DNA of 64,000 bases from Singulisphaera sp. GP187 (GCA_945868805.1 CAMBMO010000009.1:1-64000), one strand, 5' to 3'. Shown: positions 1-10,532, counted from the stretch's first letter. Notes: generated by a model not told the origin, from the sequence alone. Translations and numbers: made by a program.

Positions 1-112
1 TCCGATCGCCGAACGGAAGGCGCTTGGGATCCTCGATTCGCTTGTACGACTTTCAATCGGAATCGAAAACCCGCAAGACCTGATCGCGGACTTGAAGCAA
101 GGTCTCGACTGA
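1..112 (+). CDS. C-terminal end of a Cys/Met-metabolism PLP-dependent enzyme (5' truncated by window)
   Basis: Frame 2 reads ...[33 protein letters not shown], matching the conserved C-terminus of cystathionine gamma-synthase/lyase family proteins. Confidence 0.75.
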   Translation, partial: PIAERKALGILDSLVRLSIGIENPQDLIADLKQGLD

Positions 113-135
113 AGCACTGAAGCGAAGGAACGCGA

Positions 136-2748
136 TCACTTCGCGCCTGTTGCCGGGGAATCTCGATCGCGAATCGCCCAGCCGCTCGGCGTCCAACGAT
201 TGCGACTTGAATCCACCCCAAAGACTTCCTCCGCTGTTCCAAGTGGAGCGTCGTAGGTCGGACCTCCCCTTCCAATTGCGAGCGCGTCCGACCACCTGGT
301 GCTCTTGGGACTGAGGAGCGCGTGTTCTAATCTCAGGAGCGCCATCATCGTCTCGGGCGACAGTAGTGGTGGATCGCCACTGACATAAACCGCTGACAGA
401 CGATCGAATTCTTCGATGCCACCGGGGATCGACCTCATGATCGACTCGAAATACTCGCGCACTTGTGGCTTCTTGATTCGCTCGATCGCCCGCCTTCCGA
501 ACCCGCGGCGATACTGAACAAGCGCCTCGACAGCGCCGAGTCTCACTGCTGAACCGACCGAAACAACTCCTTCGTGGGTCTGCGATTCATCCGCGCGCGG
601 ACAATCGCTCCAGCGCTGTGAACTTGCCATCCAGCGAAGTGCGGCGACTCTTCCCTCTGGGGTTTGCTGGTCTTCGAGGGCTTTGATTCCGAGCGCGGCC
701 GACGCGCCAAGTCGATCGGGATCGAGTCCGCCGGCGAGCGCGAAGAGCTGCCTTGCGAGCATTCGAGATTGCGCATCTTGCGAAGAGTCCGCGACTTCTT
801 CCGCGAGTTCGAGATACCCGGCAGGTTGCGTCGGCGAAAGTGCCTCGAGTCTCGCACGCCATGGATCGGTCACTCGCGACTGCATCGGAGCATCCCACTC
901 CATGCCGCCTCCACCCATCGACTGATTCTCCGACTCAATATCTCCTGCCTCCTGCTGCAATCCTGAAACACCGAGCAAGATGGCGTCGAGTCCGAGCATC
1001 CCACGAGCGTTGACGATCGCCTGACCGAGTGCCGTCGAAGCATCAGCACGCTCCCTCGCGGCGACGCTCACGACTCGTTCGATGATCCGCTCATCGGGTG
1101 GACGACGAGCTCCGAGTACGGCAGCCTGGTCTCTCAGGAGAGCCGTACCGTTATGCACAAGAAGTTGGAGTACACCATCGTCGCTACCACCTAGGCCAAT
1201 CATCCGCTGCGTCGAATCTTTCGGATTGATCGATCGCAGCAACTCTGCGACTTCGTCCGGAGGCTTGCGAATCCGTAATTTCACAGCGATCTTGTGCAGA
1301 ATCGTCGCGATGTCCTTGGTCGCACTGTCGAGTTGGTCAACACGGGATTGGTGCGCAGCGATGATCCGTCTCAACATTGCCGCTCGCGAGGCTGACGGAC
1401 CCTCGATCGCATTTGGATCGACTCCGCTGAGCGCCCGAAGGAATCCCGCAAGCGCGGGGTCACCGGCCAATTCCGAGAAACGCTCCTCGACTGCTACGAG
1501 GACTTCGAGCGCGTCCACCCCGCGATCAATCAGAATCCCCTGTGCGATCGTTCGACTTCCTCGACTCGGCCCCTTCAACGCCTCTTGGATGAGCGTCTGT
1601 GCATCGAGCCTTCCGGGTGATGATGGTCGCGTTCGATAATTGCGGAGCAGTGCGATTCGACCCTGACTCGATCCTGGAAGACGTTGGAGCGCCTTGGCGA
1701 GCTCCCCGTCGAATTCCTGAGCGACTGCGCCTGCGATCGGCGGGAGCAAAGTGAGCCCGATTGACGAACTGTTCGAGATTGTCTCGAACAACAACGACGC
1801 GGATCGATCATTTCCCGATTCCAACTCGCGCGCGATGAGATCGAGCGCGACGAGCCGCTCCAGCAGAATGCACTGACGAAGGGATTCGTCGAGCGGATCG
1901 AATCGTCCCCAGACAACTGGTGGCACCTCGACGATCGGAATCTCCACCGTGGTTCGCGCGACCCTTTGCCAGCGATTGCGCAGGGCGCGAGCGGCAGCAC
2001 TCGAAGCGCTGACTTCGTGCGTGCCCGACATTGACTCGGGCGCGGGGTTCGCCAAGTCAGGTTGTTCGATCGCTCGCTCGCCGAGATCGACTCCCGCAGA
2101 AGATCGTGGCATTGGATTCGTAGCCTCGCCACCATCGGGGACCGATCGATCGACCGAATCAATTGTCCCTTCCCGCGAATCTGACTCTGCCTCGTCCGAC
2201 CTCATGCTCTCTTCGGACTCGACTTCCGCCTGCATCTGCGAACGCAAATAGAGAACTTCTGCGATCAACCCGGTCAGCGAGAGTGCCACAAAGACCGCCA
2301 AGAGCCACGGAACTTTCTTGGACTCGTCAGGTGCTACGACAATGGCGACTGCCACGGGGTTGCTTGCGGGCCGTCGGTCGTTCGTAACCCGTGGGCTCGA
2401 TCTCTCCGCATCGACTTTCATCCGCGCCAAATAGAGGTGGGCGAGTCTTGGATTGCGCCGCATCAGAACCGCCGCGGCGATCGACCCGAATTGCACTGGA
2501 GAAGCGTGCGAAGAGATCTTCTGCCCGATCTTGTCCGTAGCATTGACCAGTCTCTGTGACGCCTCTCGAATTTCTTGCTGCGCGAGCATCACTGCTCGAC
2601 TGCCGTATTGCGAGCATGTCGCGACCGCTTGGATCCGCGCTTGAGTCGCATCAACGATTTCTGTGCGTGTTGATCCTCGACCGACGCCGATCAACGCATA
2701 GTCGTCCGAATCCTGTGGAAGTTTCAATACGTCGCGAGCAACGCTCAC
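136..2748 (-). CDS. Large hypothetical membrane protein (single TM, long helical C-terminal part)
   Basis: 870 aa ORF; TM stretch VPWLLAVFVALSLTGLIAEVLYL; 4 bp overlap with upstream gene. Confidence 0.8.
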   Translation of the reverse strand: MSVARDVLKLPQDSDDYALIGVGRGSTRTEIVDATQARIQAVATCSQYGSRAVMLAQQEIREASQRLVNATDKIGQKISSHASPVQFGSIAAAVLMRRNPRLAHLYLARMKVDAERSSPRVTNDRRPASNPVAVAIVVAPDESKKVPWLLAVFVALSLTGLIAEVLYLRSQMQAEVESEESMRSDEAESDSREGTIDSVDRSVPDGGEATNPMPRSSAGVDLGERAIEQPDLANPAPESMSGTHEVSASSAAARALRNRWQRVARTTVEIPIVEVPPVVWGRFDPLDESLRQCILLERLVALDLIARELESGNDRSASLLFETISNSSSIGLTLLPPIAGAVAQEFDGELAKALQRLPGSSQGRIALLRNYRTRPSSPGRLDAQTLIQEALKGPSRGSRTIAQGILIDRGVDALEVLVAVEERFSELAGDPALAGFLRALSGVDPNAIEGPSASRAAMLRRIIAAHQSRVDQLDSATKDIATILHKIAVKLRIRKPPDEVAELLRSINPKDSTQRMIGLGGSDDGVLQLLVHNGTALLRDQAAVLGARRPPDERIIERVVSVAARERADASTALGQAIVNARGMLGLDAILLGVSGLQQEAGDIESENQSMGGGGMEWDAPMQSRVTDPWRARLEALSPTQPAGYLELAEEVADSSQDAQSRMLARQLFALAGGLDPDRLGASAALGIKALEDQQTPEGRVAALRWMASSQRWSDCPRADESQTHEGVVSVGSAVRLGAVEALVQYRRGFGRRAIERIKKPQVREYFESIMRSIPGGIEEFDRLSAVYVSGDPPLLSPETMMALLRLEHALLSPKSTRWSDALAIGRGGPTYDAPLGTAEEVFGVDSSRNRWTPSGWAIRDRDSPATGAK

Positions 2749-5492
2749 TTCGCACTCCCCTTTTCAGGAAGAGTCTGCGGCACTGCGACTCCGAGGCGGA
2801 TCGCAAGTGCCTTCAATCGCTCTCCCCCGGCGCCAGGACCCCAGTCTGGAATGAGCACCAGATGCTGTGCCAAGATCTTTCGGACCTCGTCCGGATTCGA
2901 CTTCACCATCAGTTCGCAGAGGTCTGCCTTTCGGCCGAACCACTCGTCCGAACGAACTGGCAGCGCGCCGACCAGACGTGAAAGTGCTTCGAATGCCGCA
3001 TCGAAATCACCCGATGCCATCGCGGCATCAGCCATGAGTGTGTATGCCTGCGCGTCATCTGGACGATTCGCCAACAGCTCGCGCGCGATCGTGAGTGCCT
3101 CCTTGGACATCAACTGAGCATCCGCGCCTCGCGGGGCACTCTCCCCAAGCGCATCGAGCGCGCGAATCGATCGCGCACTGCTGAGCAGCGCCAGTCCGAG
3201 CTGAATTTCGGCCGCGGCTGCTCTCTGGGTGTCGCCGGACTTCCGTGCGGCATCGCGGAGCGCACGGCGAGATCCAACGATTACCCATCGACCCGACGCC
3301 ACTTGCTGAGGGGTTAACTGACCACTCGCAATCATCGATTCCATTCCGCGCACGAAGAGCCCCTCCGCCACTGGCCTCCATTGCAAATCGGCGATCGCTC
3401 GGATGGTGCCAATCGCATCAATCCCTGCGACGAAATCGCGCCGTGCGAACGCGAGCGCCAGCCTGCGCACAGCGATTTCGGATCGAATCTCGATCGGCTC
3501 TTCGGCGATTCTGTACTTGGTCGCGACCAATTCGAGAAGTCGAATCGCATGATCAACACTATGGACAGCGGGATCCAACGATGCTTCCAGCTGTTGGCGC
3601 ACGACGATGTCCACCGACCCGGTCGGCCAGACCTGAATCGGCGCGGGAGGGATGCTCAGAAGTCGCATCGCTTCAACCCGTCGATCTTCCGCTTGAGCAG
3701 ATCTGAACCTCCGGTAGAGCAACGATCCCACGGTTTGACGGGTCGAACTCCGATCGCCCTCGCGCAGTGTGTCGCGCAGGAGACGGTCGACCAATCCAGA
3801 ATCGCGTTCCGCTCCTGGAGCTTCGCCGAGAATCGTCGCGGCGCTCGTCGCGTGACTCCCGGATTCGAAACGCAAGAGGTACTCCCGAGCCAAGTCAAAT
3901 TTTTGTGGCCGACCGTCGCCCTCAACGATGCATGTGCCCGCCGTTGCTGACTCGATGGCCATCCAGAGTGCTTCGTCCGCGCGATTGCCTGAGAGCTGAT
4001 TCGACGCCGCAACGAATGAAGCCGATGCTTCGCAGCGATGATCCGCCCCGAGCTGAGACCACGCCAGCAGTTCGAGGATCGATGCAGAAGTCTGATGGTC
4101 GGGTGGCGAGTTCTCGACGGCGAGCGCGAGTTCTCGCGAAGCAGTGTCGAGCGCGGAACGTCTGACGGTTGCGTCTGTTGCCGCCCGACCGCGGTCGTAC
4201 TCCTGGATCCCGCGCGCCAAACACGCGGAAAACTTCGAGCCGACCGTGAGGGCCGGCACCCTTTGCGCGATTCGGCGAACGGAACCAAAGTCGCCCTGGA
4301 GTGCCGCGATCAAGAGTGCGTCACGTGCGAATTCAATCGCCTCCGCACTCCCCGATGATTCTTCAACAGCCCGCACTGCGGCGCCAACGACGGCAGGACA
4401 ATTCAATCGATTTCCCATTTCTCTCAGAAACGCGGTCGCGCGCGAGTACGAACCCGTATCGACCAAGGCCTGCAAATACCAACTCGAGTAATCGGCGAGT
4501 CCCTCCCACACCCCGCGTTGTTTCAGCAGGTCAAACCAAACCTCGGCCACTTCGAAGTCGCTCTGAAGCGCCTTCGTCATCGCCATCCCAAGTATCGACT
4601 GTGCGTAGTACTCCTCACAGAGCAGGTCAATCGAGCAATCGACTGGTTCAGGAAGCGCCTTGCCCGTCTCCAGCAATTCGGACCAAGATGAAACGAGCGC
4701 CGTCGCCCTCTGCATCCATGGCGTTGACGGGTCGCGGATTGAATTCGCGATCGGCCGGTCGATCCACAACAACCAGTAGCGACAGAGCGCGCGAATGAAC
4801 TTGGTCGTCAGCAGGAGATCCGACGACTCGTCGACTTGAGCTCCCACGGAGATTCGCTGCTGTTCATCCGCTCCTGCGACAAGAAGCCTGCCCTTCTCAA
4901 TCGACTGCGCAAGTTCACCGGCAAGTTGATCGAGTGATTCCAGTGCGTGGAGGAGAGACGCCACGGTTCGCGCTCGGTCATCCTTGTCGACCTGACCCTG
5001 TCGCAGGCGCTCGATGCCTTTGAGCGACATGCGGTACTCCGCGCGACCAAGGGCAAGTCGCAACTTGGCTTGGTCAGGAACGCTTTCGCGCTTCAGTAGT
5101 TGCCCAATCCGTGCGCGCAAATCGGAAACCTTCTCTTCGTCAGTCGCTCGATCAACGAGGCGTATATACGCGTCGGACAATCTCGCGATCGCCGATGGAC
5201 TGGAGGCTGTCGACTTGCGGACCTGCTCGTCTAGCACGACCGCGAGAATCTCGTCGAGCCCCGCCTGCGAAAGCCACGCTGTCAGTGCCGAAGTCTCGTC
5301 AGCACGATCCGTGTCATCGGACAACGCCACCTCCGTCCCGGTCACATTCGCACTCGAAACCACCCCGCGGGCTGGCGCAGGGGTCCATCCCCAGCACAAA
5401 AAGAACGCGACCAACCAAAGGCCTCGCCGGACCATCATCCCTATGGTCACCATGATCCTGATGATCGATGGATCAATTGCTTGCGCTGACAT
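2745..5492 (-). CDS. Secreted/membrane TPR-like repeat protein
   Basis: Long ORF (track start 5552); likely start MSAQAIDPSI at 5492; hydrophobic signal near GLWLVAFFLCWGW; helical Ala/Arg/Leu repeats. Confidence 0.75.
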   Translation of the reverse strand: MSAQAIDPSIIRIMVTIGMMVRRGLWLVAFFLCWGWTPAPARGVVSSANVTGTEVALSDDTDRADETSALTAWLSQAGLDEILAVVLDEQVRKSTASSPSAIARLSDAYIRLVDRATDEEKVSDLRARIGQLLKRESVPDQAKLRLALGRAEYRMSLKGIERLRQGQVDKDDRARTVASLLHALESLDQLAGELAQSIEKGRLLVAGADEQQRISVGAQVDESSDLLLTTKFIRALCRYWLLWIDRPIANSIRDPSTPWMQRATALVSSWSELLETGKALPEPVDCSIDLLCEEYYAQSILGMAMTKALQSDFEVAEVWFDLLKQRGVWEGLADYSSWYLQALVDTGSYSRATAFLREMGNRLNCPAVVGAAVRAVEESSGSAEAIEFARDALLIAALQGDFGSVRRIAQRVPALTVGSKFSACLARGIQEYDRGRAATDATVRRSALDTASRELALAVENSPPDHQTSASILELLAWSQLGADHRCEASASFVAASNQLSGNRADEALWMAIESATAGTCIVEGDGRPQKFDLAREYLLRFESGSHATSAATILGEAPGAERDSGLVDRLLRDTLREGDRSSTRQTVGSLLYRRFRSAQAEDRRVEAMRLLSIPPAPIQVWPTGSVDIVVRQQLEASLDPAVHSVDHAIRLLELVATKYRIAEEPIEIRSEIAVRRLALAFARRDFVAGIDAIGTIRAIADLQWRPVAEGLFVRGMESMIASGQLTPQQVASGRWVIVGSRRALRDAARKSGDTQRAAAAEIQLGLALLSSARSIRALDALGESAPRGADAQLMSKEALTIARELLANRPDDAQAYTLMADAAMASGDFDAAFEALSRLVGALPVRSDEWFGRKADLCELMVKSNPDEVRKILAQHLVLIPDWGPGAGGERLKALAIRLGVAVPQTLPEKGSAK

Positions 5493-5892
5493 ACGAGACC
5501 TTTTCGAAGCCCGCATCCTTGGCCGCTTGCATCGCGGCCGCAACCGCCGCAACTTTCGGTCCCGGATGCACGCGAACCACGATGCCGAGATCGCGGGGTA
5601 ATTGTTTCAAGACCGAAGCGAGGGCATCACGACTGCGCGTCTCACGTGCGCCAATTCGAAACAGGTCGCCGCTCGCATCACTCTCGACATCGACAATCTG
5701 CGGGCTCAACGCCGATGCGCCAACACCGGAACGCGCGGCCGTGGGATCGGCGAGAAGTTGTGATTCATGCCCCCCTGCGGAAGTCGTAAAGATGAAGTAC
5801 GACAAAAGCAGAAAGGTCGCATCGATCATGCTCGTCATGCCGAGCGAAATCGGAGAACGCGAGTTTCTCCGTGCCCTCTCTCCGACTTTCAT
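5473..5892 (-). CDS. ExbD/TolR family biopolymer transport protein
   Basis: N-terminal TM helix with conserved Asp (GMTSMIDATFLLLSYFIF). Confidence 0.85.
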   Translation of the reverse strand: MKVGERARRNSRSPISLGMTSMIDATFLLLSYFIFTTSAGGHESQLLADPTAARSGVGASALSPQIVDVESDASGDLFRIGARETRSRDALASVLKQLPRDLGIVVRVHPGPKVAAVAAAMQAAKDAGFEKVSYVSASN

Positions 5893-6308
5893 TGGACTTC
5901 GCCCTTCGAACTCGTGGTCGCAACCCGGACCGATCGAAACCCTCCGCTCCGAAGTCCATCGACGACAAGATTCAATCTTGCGGCGTCGGCTCTGCGATCT
6001 GCGCGGATGATGGGAACAGCGACTGGATCCTGCGCTAGCACCTCTTTCGCTCGCAGAGCCAATTCGTTTGGTTCGACGACATCGTCGACGACGGTGATCA
6101 CTCCCGCCGCATCGACATTGACGACCATCCCGGCAGATCCGGTTGCCGCGTCTTCATTTCCCGCCTCTTCAGGCAGCTCGACCGGTGTCGATGCCATCTG
6201 CGCGAGTTGCGCAGTCGTCAGGAAGAAAATGAGGAGCAAGAACACGACATCGATCATCGGTGTCATGTCGAGAACGAAAACTCCATAGGGCCTTCGCTTA
6301 ATCCTCAT
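5889..6308 (-). CDS. ExbD/TolR family biopolymer transport protein
   Basis: LDMTPMIDVVFLLLIFFL motif, classic ExbD TM with Asp. Confidence 0.92.
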   Translation of the reverse strand: MRIKRRPYGVFVLDMTPMIDVVFLLLIFFLTTAQLAQMASTPVELPEEAGNEDAATGSAGMVVNVDAAGVITVVDDVVEPNELALRAKEVLAQDPVAVPIIRADRRADAARLNLVVDGLRSGGFRSVRVATTSSKGEVQ

Positions 6309-6985
6309 GTCGGCTTGTCTTCTTGGGAGACTGTTGGAAAACTTGGACCAATGCGTTCCAGAGAGAGTGCCAGGGGTTCGAGTGCCCGACTCGCGTCCGA
6401 TGCCGCGCGATCAATGCGGTTTCGCAACCACGAATGAATCATAACGGCGGGAATCGCAACAACGAGTCCTTGAAAAGTCGTAATCAAAGCGATGCTGATG
6501 TTGTACGCAAGCGTTTCGTAATAGGTACTGCTCTTCGTCGCAGCGCCGGCAACCGTCTCGAATGCCCCAATCATCCCTTGCACGGTTCCAAGCAATCCAA
6601 GCAATGGAGCGACGCTCGCGATCACTGCGATCGGATCGATGGCACGAAAGAGTCGCGCAGTCTCGTCTTCGCCAGCGTCTTCCATCGCCGACCGAGCTTC
6701 CAGCCCCCCAAGTGGAACGCGAAGCGATCGATCAATGCCAGCGGCTGCGATGCGCCCGAGGAAAGTGTCGCCCTCGGGAGTCTGACAATCCTCGAGTGCC
6801 TGCTGAAAGTCGCCTGCGTCAGCCTGCATGCGAAGTTCCTTCACCTGCTCCTCGGGGACAAGCTGAGCTCGACGAGTCCTCAACGCCGCGGAAATTGCGT
6901 AGGCCATTGCGATGATGCTCAAGCCCAAAATGATGTATCCAATGATGCCGCCGCCTTCGATGTACTTGAAGAAACTCACGCTCAA
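6305..6985 (-). CDS. ExbB/TolQ/MotA family proton channel protein
   Basis: VAPLLGLLGTVQGMIGAFETVA...YNISIALITTFQGLVVAIPAV, ExbB/TolQ signature. Confidence 0.93.
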   Translation of the reverse strand: MSVSFFKYIEGGGIIGYIILGLSIIAMAYAISAALRTRRAQLVPEEQVKELRMQADAGDFQQALEDCQTPEGDTFLGRIAAAGIDRSLRVPLGGLEARSAMEDAGEDETARLFRAIDPIAVIASVAPLLGLLGTVQGMIGAFETVAGAATKSSTYYETLAYNISIALITTFQGLVVAIPAVMIHSWLRNRIDRAASDASRALEPLALSLERIGPSFPTVSQEDKPT

Positions 6986-8313
6986 TCTCCTTTGGTGGGG
7001 TATATCGTCGGCGGATTGCCTGCCGGGGTTTCGACGACTGTCGTCTCGACCCTACTCCTAAACTGACTTTCGTATTCACTTCTAATTCGACGCAGGGTCG
7101 CCGCCGATTCGTCATCTTGAACTTGGGCGAGAGCAATCGCGGACTGTGCGAGCGCTGCATCCGCGAGTCGGGGCAGCTCTGCCCCATACGCCGCTGGCAC
7201 CATCAGCATCTTCCCGACCCCTCGTCGAATCTCCTCTGGATCGGATTCCATCGCAAGGCTCCGTCCTTCGGCGTAGATCGCCCATACTCGTGCCAATCCC
7301 TCTTCGTCTCGCACGATTTGCGCGAGCGATTGTCGACTCCGTTTGCGAACTGCCGAATCCGACGAAACGGAATCTGCCCAGAGTGCGATCAATTTCGCTC
7401 CCTTCTTCGCTGCGGTCCTTGCAGCGACGGACGAAGATCGCGTGCCTTCCGCCCCGACTGAATCCTTCGCATTCGTCGTTCCTTCTCGAACAGTCATCGC
7501 CGGGGGGCGTGGCAAACCCGCATCCGCACCTGCGATCCTCGCGACATCCGCGATCAACTGTGAAAGCCGGAGATCATTCTCGCGGCGCGCACGATCGGCC
7601 GCAGCATCGAAGAGGTCCTGCGCCCGCTTCGCAGATTCCCCATCCGTCCATGCGGGGGCGACGGACAAGAGGAGTCCATATTCACGATCGAATTGATCGA
7701 CGCTGCCCATCCACGGCTCTGGAATCGCGATGCGACCCCGAAGGGCGGAGACTGTCATGGCGGCCTCGATTGATTCCACCCAATCTGCATCCGAGCTCGC
7801 CGCCGTCGTCGCGATTCCTTCGGCAGCCATCATCCGCGAAAGTTCTGCGCCGGCTTCAATGCGATGAGCCGCCGCCGCGAAGCACTTCCGAGCACCAGTC
7901 GCATCTCCATGTGAGAGTCGAATCCTTCCGCGCCAAAGCAATTCGCCAAGCGCGACTCTCTGCATTCGGAGCGGAGACGATTCATCACCGGAAATGGTTC
8001 GGATCTGATCCCACCGCAGGAACTGCGAGAACGCGACCGCGCCATCATCCACGCTGATCTCTATCCCATCGGGCGACTCCATCACGATCTTCGCTTGTTT
8101 GGACCCCGCTCCACCGCGAAGTTCGATTGTCGCAAGCCCCTGCCCGTCCGCAAAGGCGAGAACAGCAAGTGCCCACGGCGCACAAATCGCGATCACGGTC
8201 AGTGCTGTCGTCACGGCGACGACCTCGATGCAGAGACGGAAAATGTTCCACCTGTTTCCGCGGCGATTCGTCGCAGTGGCGCTGTCGCAGCTGCTTGTCC
8301 GAACGCGATGCAA
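6982..8313 (-). CDS. Hypothetical membrane-anchored TPR-like protein
   Basis: 443 aa ORF with N-terminal TM; ATGA overlap with exbB; start uncertain because it overlaps the VWA gene by about 100 bp. Confidence 0.7.
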   Translation of the reverse strand: MHRVRTSSCDSATATNRRGNRWNIFRLCIEVVAVTTALTVIAICAPWALAVLAFADGQGLATIELRGGAGSKQAKIVMESPDGIEISVDDGAVAFSQFLRWDQIRTISGDESSPLRMQRVALGELLWRGRIRLSHGDATGARKCFAAAAHRIEAGAELSRMMAAEGIATTAASSDADWVESIEAAMTVSALRGRIAIPEPWMGSVDQFDREYGLLLSVAPAWTDGESAKRAQDLFDAAADRARRENDLRLSQLIADVARIAGADAGLPRPPAMTVREGTTNAKDSVGAEGTRSSSVAARTAAKKGAKLIALWADSVSSDSAVRKRSRQSLAQIVRDEEGLARVWAIYAEGRSLAMESDPEEIRRGVGKMLMVPAAYGAELPRLADAALAQSAIALAQVQDDESAATLRRIRSEYESQFRSRVETTVVETPAGNPPTIYPTKGD

Positions 8314-9170
8314 TGAATCACCGTGTTCGGACCGCGTCGATTCATTCGAAGAATCTCATCTGCGGCATCAGGGGGGATCTCGCCATCGCTCATGAAGAAG
8401 ACAACATCGGGGCGTTCGGGACGACTCAGGACGAATTGGAATGCAGAAACTGGATTCGTTCCACCACCCTGCCCTACATCCATGATCCAACCCTTCAATC
8501 TTCCAACCGACTCGTCCCGACACTTGATGAATCCGCCTTCCTTGTCAAGCGTGATGAAGTCATCATCGAAGAGCGCGACACAGACCGACGCGTAATCTGG
8601 AAGCGAGACGATGCTGCGAACCAGCTCGACTTTCGCTTGAAGCATGCGATCGTCAATCCCCATCGACCCGGACTTGTCGATGACATACCCAATTCGCCTC
8701 CCGCGTCCGCCGACTCCGAAAAAGGTCGTGCCACCACCCATGCCGTTGCCAATCCCGCCACTGCCCCCGCCGCCACCCGATGCGAAAAGCCCTTCGGCAC
8801 CCTCCGCCACCACTGCGGCGTCGCCTTGAGAATTCCCAGTCGGATCGGGCAGTCCTGCAATCATGAACTCTGCGCCACCAAAGTCTGTTTCGGCGGCACG
8901 AACCTCCGGAGTCGACTCACTTCCCGACGAGGTCGAACCCGTGGAAGGACTGAGGGGCTCTGCATCGACTAATGCAATCTCGATCGTTTGGATAGAAGTC
9001 CCGGTTGTTCCACCCACACCAACATGAATGCTCGACAAGACCGCCAACAAGATCCCGTGAAATGGCGCCGAGACTGCGAGCCCGATCCAGATCCATGCAA
9101 CGAATCGACCTCTCGGTTCGCTCGTCGACGAATGTTGACTTCCTTGCGTTGGATTGGCCACCGTCGTCAT
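8211..9170 (-). CDS. VWA-domain membrane protein
   Basis: TM near N-terminus, Gly-rich linker, MIDAS DKSGSM and MSDGE motif. Confidence 0.88.
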   Translation of the reverse strand: MTTVANPTQGSQHSSTSEPRGRFVAWIWIGLAVSAPFHGILLAVLSSIHVGVGGTTGTSIQTIEIALVDAEPLSPSTGSTSSGSESTPEVRAAETDFGGAEFMIAGLPDPTGNSQGDAAVVAEGAEGLFASGGGGGSGGIGNGMGGGTTFFGVGGRGRRIGYVIDKSGSMGIDDRMLQAKVELVRSIVSLPDYASVCVALFDDDFITLDKEGGFIKCRDESVGRLKGWIMDVGQGGGTNPVSAFQFVLSRPERPDVVFFMSDGEIPPDAADEILRMNRRGPNTVIHCIAFGQAAATAPLRRIAAETGGTFSVSASRSSP

Positions 9171-9197
9171 TCAGTGAAGATTGTAGTCTTGCGGTCA

Positions 9198-9935
9198 ATG
9201 CCCATGAGCCCGACAGACGCTCGCCCCCGATATAGCCGAGTCCTTCTCAAGCTCAGCGGAGAGAGCATGACTTCAGATGGATCGTTCGGGATCGATCCAG
9301 GCGAACTCACGAGCATCGCGACCGAGATCGCATCGGCAGTGCGCGATGGACTTCAGCTCGCGGTCGTGATCGGTGGCGGAAACATCATTCGTGGAGCAAA
9401 GCTCGCCGCGGTTGGGAAATTCGATCAATCCACCGCGGATTACATGGGAATGCTTGGAACGGTCATCAATGGCCTCGCGCTGAAAGAGGCGCTTAAGTCG
9501 GTTGGCATCGAGAGTCGAGTCATGAGCGCGATCCATGTTCCGAGCGTTGCCGAGTCCTTCATCCGAGCACGTGCACTCCGGCACTTTGAAAAAGGCCGAG
9601 TCATCATTCTCGTCGCGGGCACTGGGAATCCATTCTTCACTACTGACACGTGCGCGTCGTTGCGCGCGATTGAGCTTGGTGCTGAGGTTCTCCTCAAGGC
9701 GACAAAGGTGGATGGCATCTACTCGGCTGATCCTCGAAAAGATCCCAAAGCGACTCGATATGAAACCCTCAAGTTTGCGACCGCAATCGAACAGAAACTC
9801 GCAGTCATGGATCTCACGGCGATGACCATGTGCATGGAACACTCCCTGCCGATCGTCGTATTCGATTACAAAACGCACGGAAATATTCGTCGCGTCATCA
9901 GTGGCGAGCGAATCGGAACACTCGTGACCGCCTGA
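9198..9935 (+). CDS. pyrH: UMP kinase
   Basis: RVLLKLSGESM, VIGGGNIIRG, GTGNPFFTTDT, ATKVDGIY; start corrected from the ORF-track 8988 to ATG 9198. Confidence 0.97.
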   Translation: MPMSPTDARPRYSRVLLKLSGESMTSDGSFGIDPGELTSIATEIASAVRDGLQLAVVIGGGNIIRGAKLAAVGKFDQSTADYMGMLGTVINGLALKEALKSVGIESRVMSAIHVPSVAESFIRARALRHFEKGRVIILVAGTGNPFFTTDTCASLRAIELGAEVLLKATKVDGIYSADPRKDPKATRYETLKFATAIEQKLAVMDLTAMTMCMEHSLPIVVFDYKTHGNIRRVISGERIGTLVTA

Positions 9936-9965
9936 CTTGATCGTTGACCAGAAAGGGACCCCACC

Positions 9966-10532
9966 ATGGATATCGATACCGTCCTCCTCGAAACGCAAGA
10001 GAAGATGACCAAGAGCATCGAGTATCTGCAACGGGAGTACCGAGGGGTTCGCACGGGACGCGCCAATACCGCGCTCTTGGAGTATGTGAAGGTCGAGTAC
10101 TACGGGAGCTTTGTCGATCTTCGCGAAATCGCGGCGATCAGCGTCCCCGAACCGACACAGCTCCTCGTCAAGCCATTCGACCCTGGCGCAAAGGCCGAGA
10201 TCATTAAAGCGATCGAGAAGAGCGGCCTCGGACTCAATCCCCAATCGGAGGGAGCTCAGATTCGAATCATGTTGCCACCGCCGTCGTCGGAAAGACGAAA
10301 GCAACTCGCCACCCAAGTCAAAAAAATGGCGGAAGAGTGTCGCGTAACGATCCGCAATGAGCGTCGCGATGCCAATAAAGCCATTGAAGCGCTCGAGAAT
10401 GATTCGAAGTCGAAACTTTCCGAAGATCAAGTCGAAAGCGCCAAGGAGTACGTCGACGAGGTCACAAAGAAGACCACTGCGAGGATCGACGAATTGACGA
10501 ACAAGAAGGTTTCCGAGGTCGAAGAGATTTAG
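9966..10532 (+). CDS. frr: Ribosome recycling factor
   Basis: YRGVRTGRANTALLE, LPPPSSERRKQLATQVKKMAEECRV. Confidence 0.97.
   Translation: MDIDTVLLETQEKMTKSIEYLQREYRGVRTGRANTALLEYVKVEYYGSFVDLREIAAISVPEPTQLLVKPFDPGAKAEIIKAIEKSGLGLNPQSEGAQIRIMLPPPSSERRKQLATQVKKMAEECRVTIRNERRDANKAIEALENDSKSKLSEDQVESAKEYVDEVTKKTTARIDELTNKKVSEVEEI

Noticed and set aside
53-295. 80-aa minus ORF at the left edge
   Set aside because: Overlaps the PLP-enzyme C-terminus and the 3' end of the 136-2748 gene; no support
7146-8057. 303-aa Arg/Ser/Pro-rich plus-strand ORF
   Set aside because: Composition typical of out-of-frame translation; minus-strand operon gene is preferred
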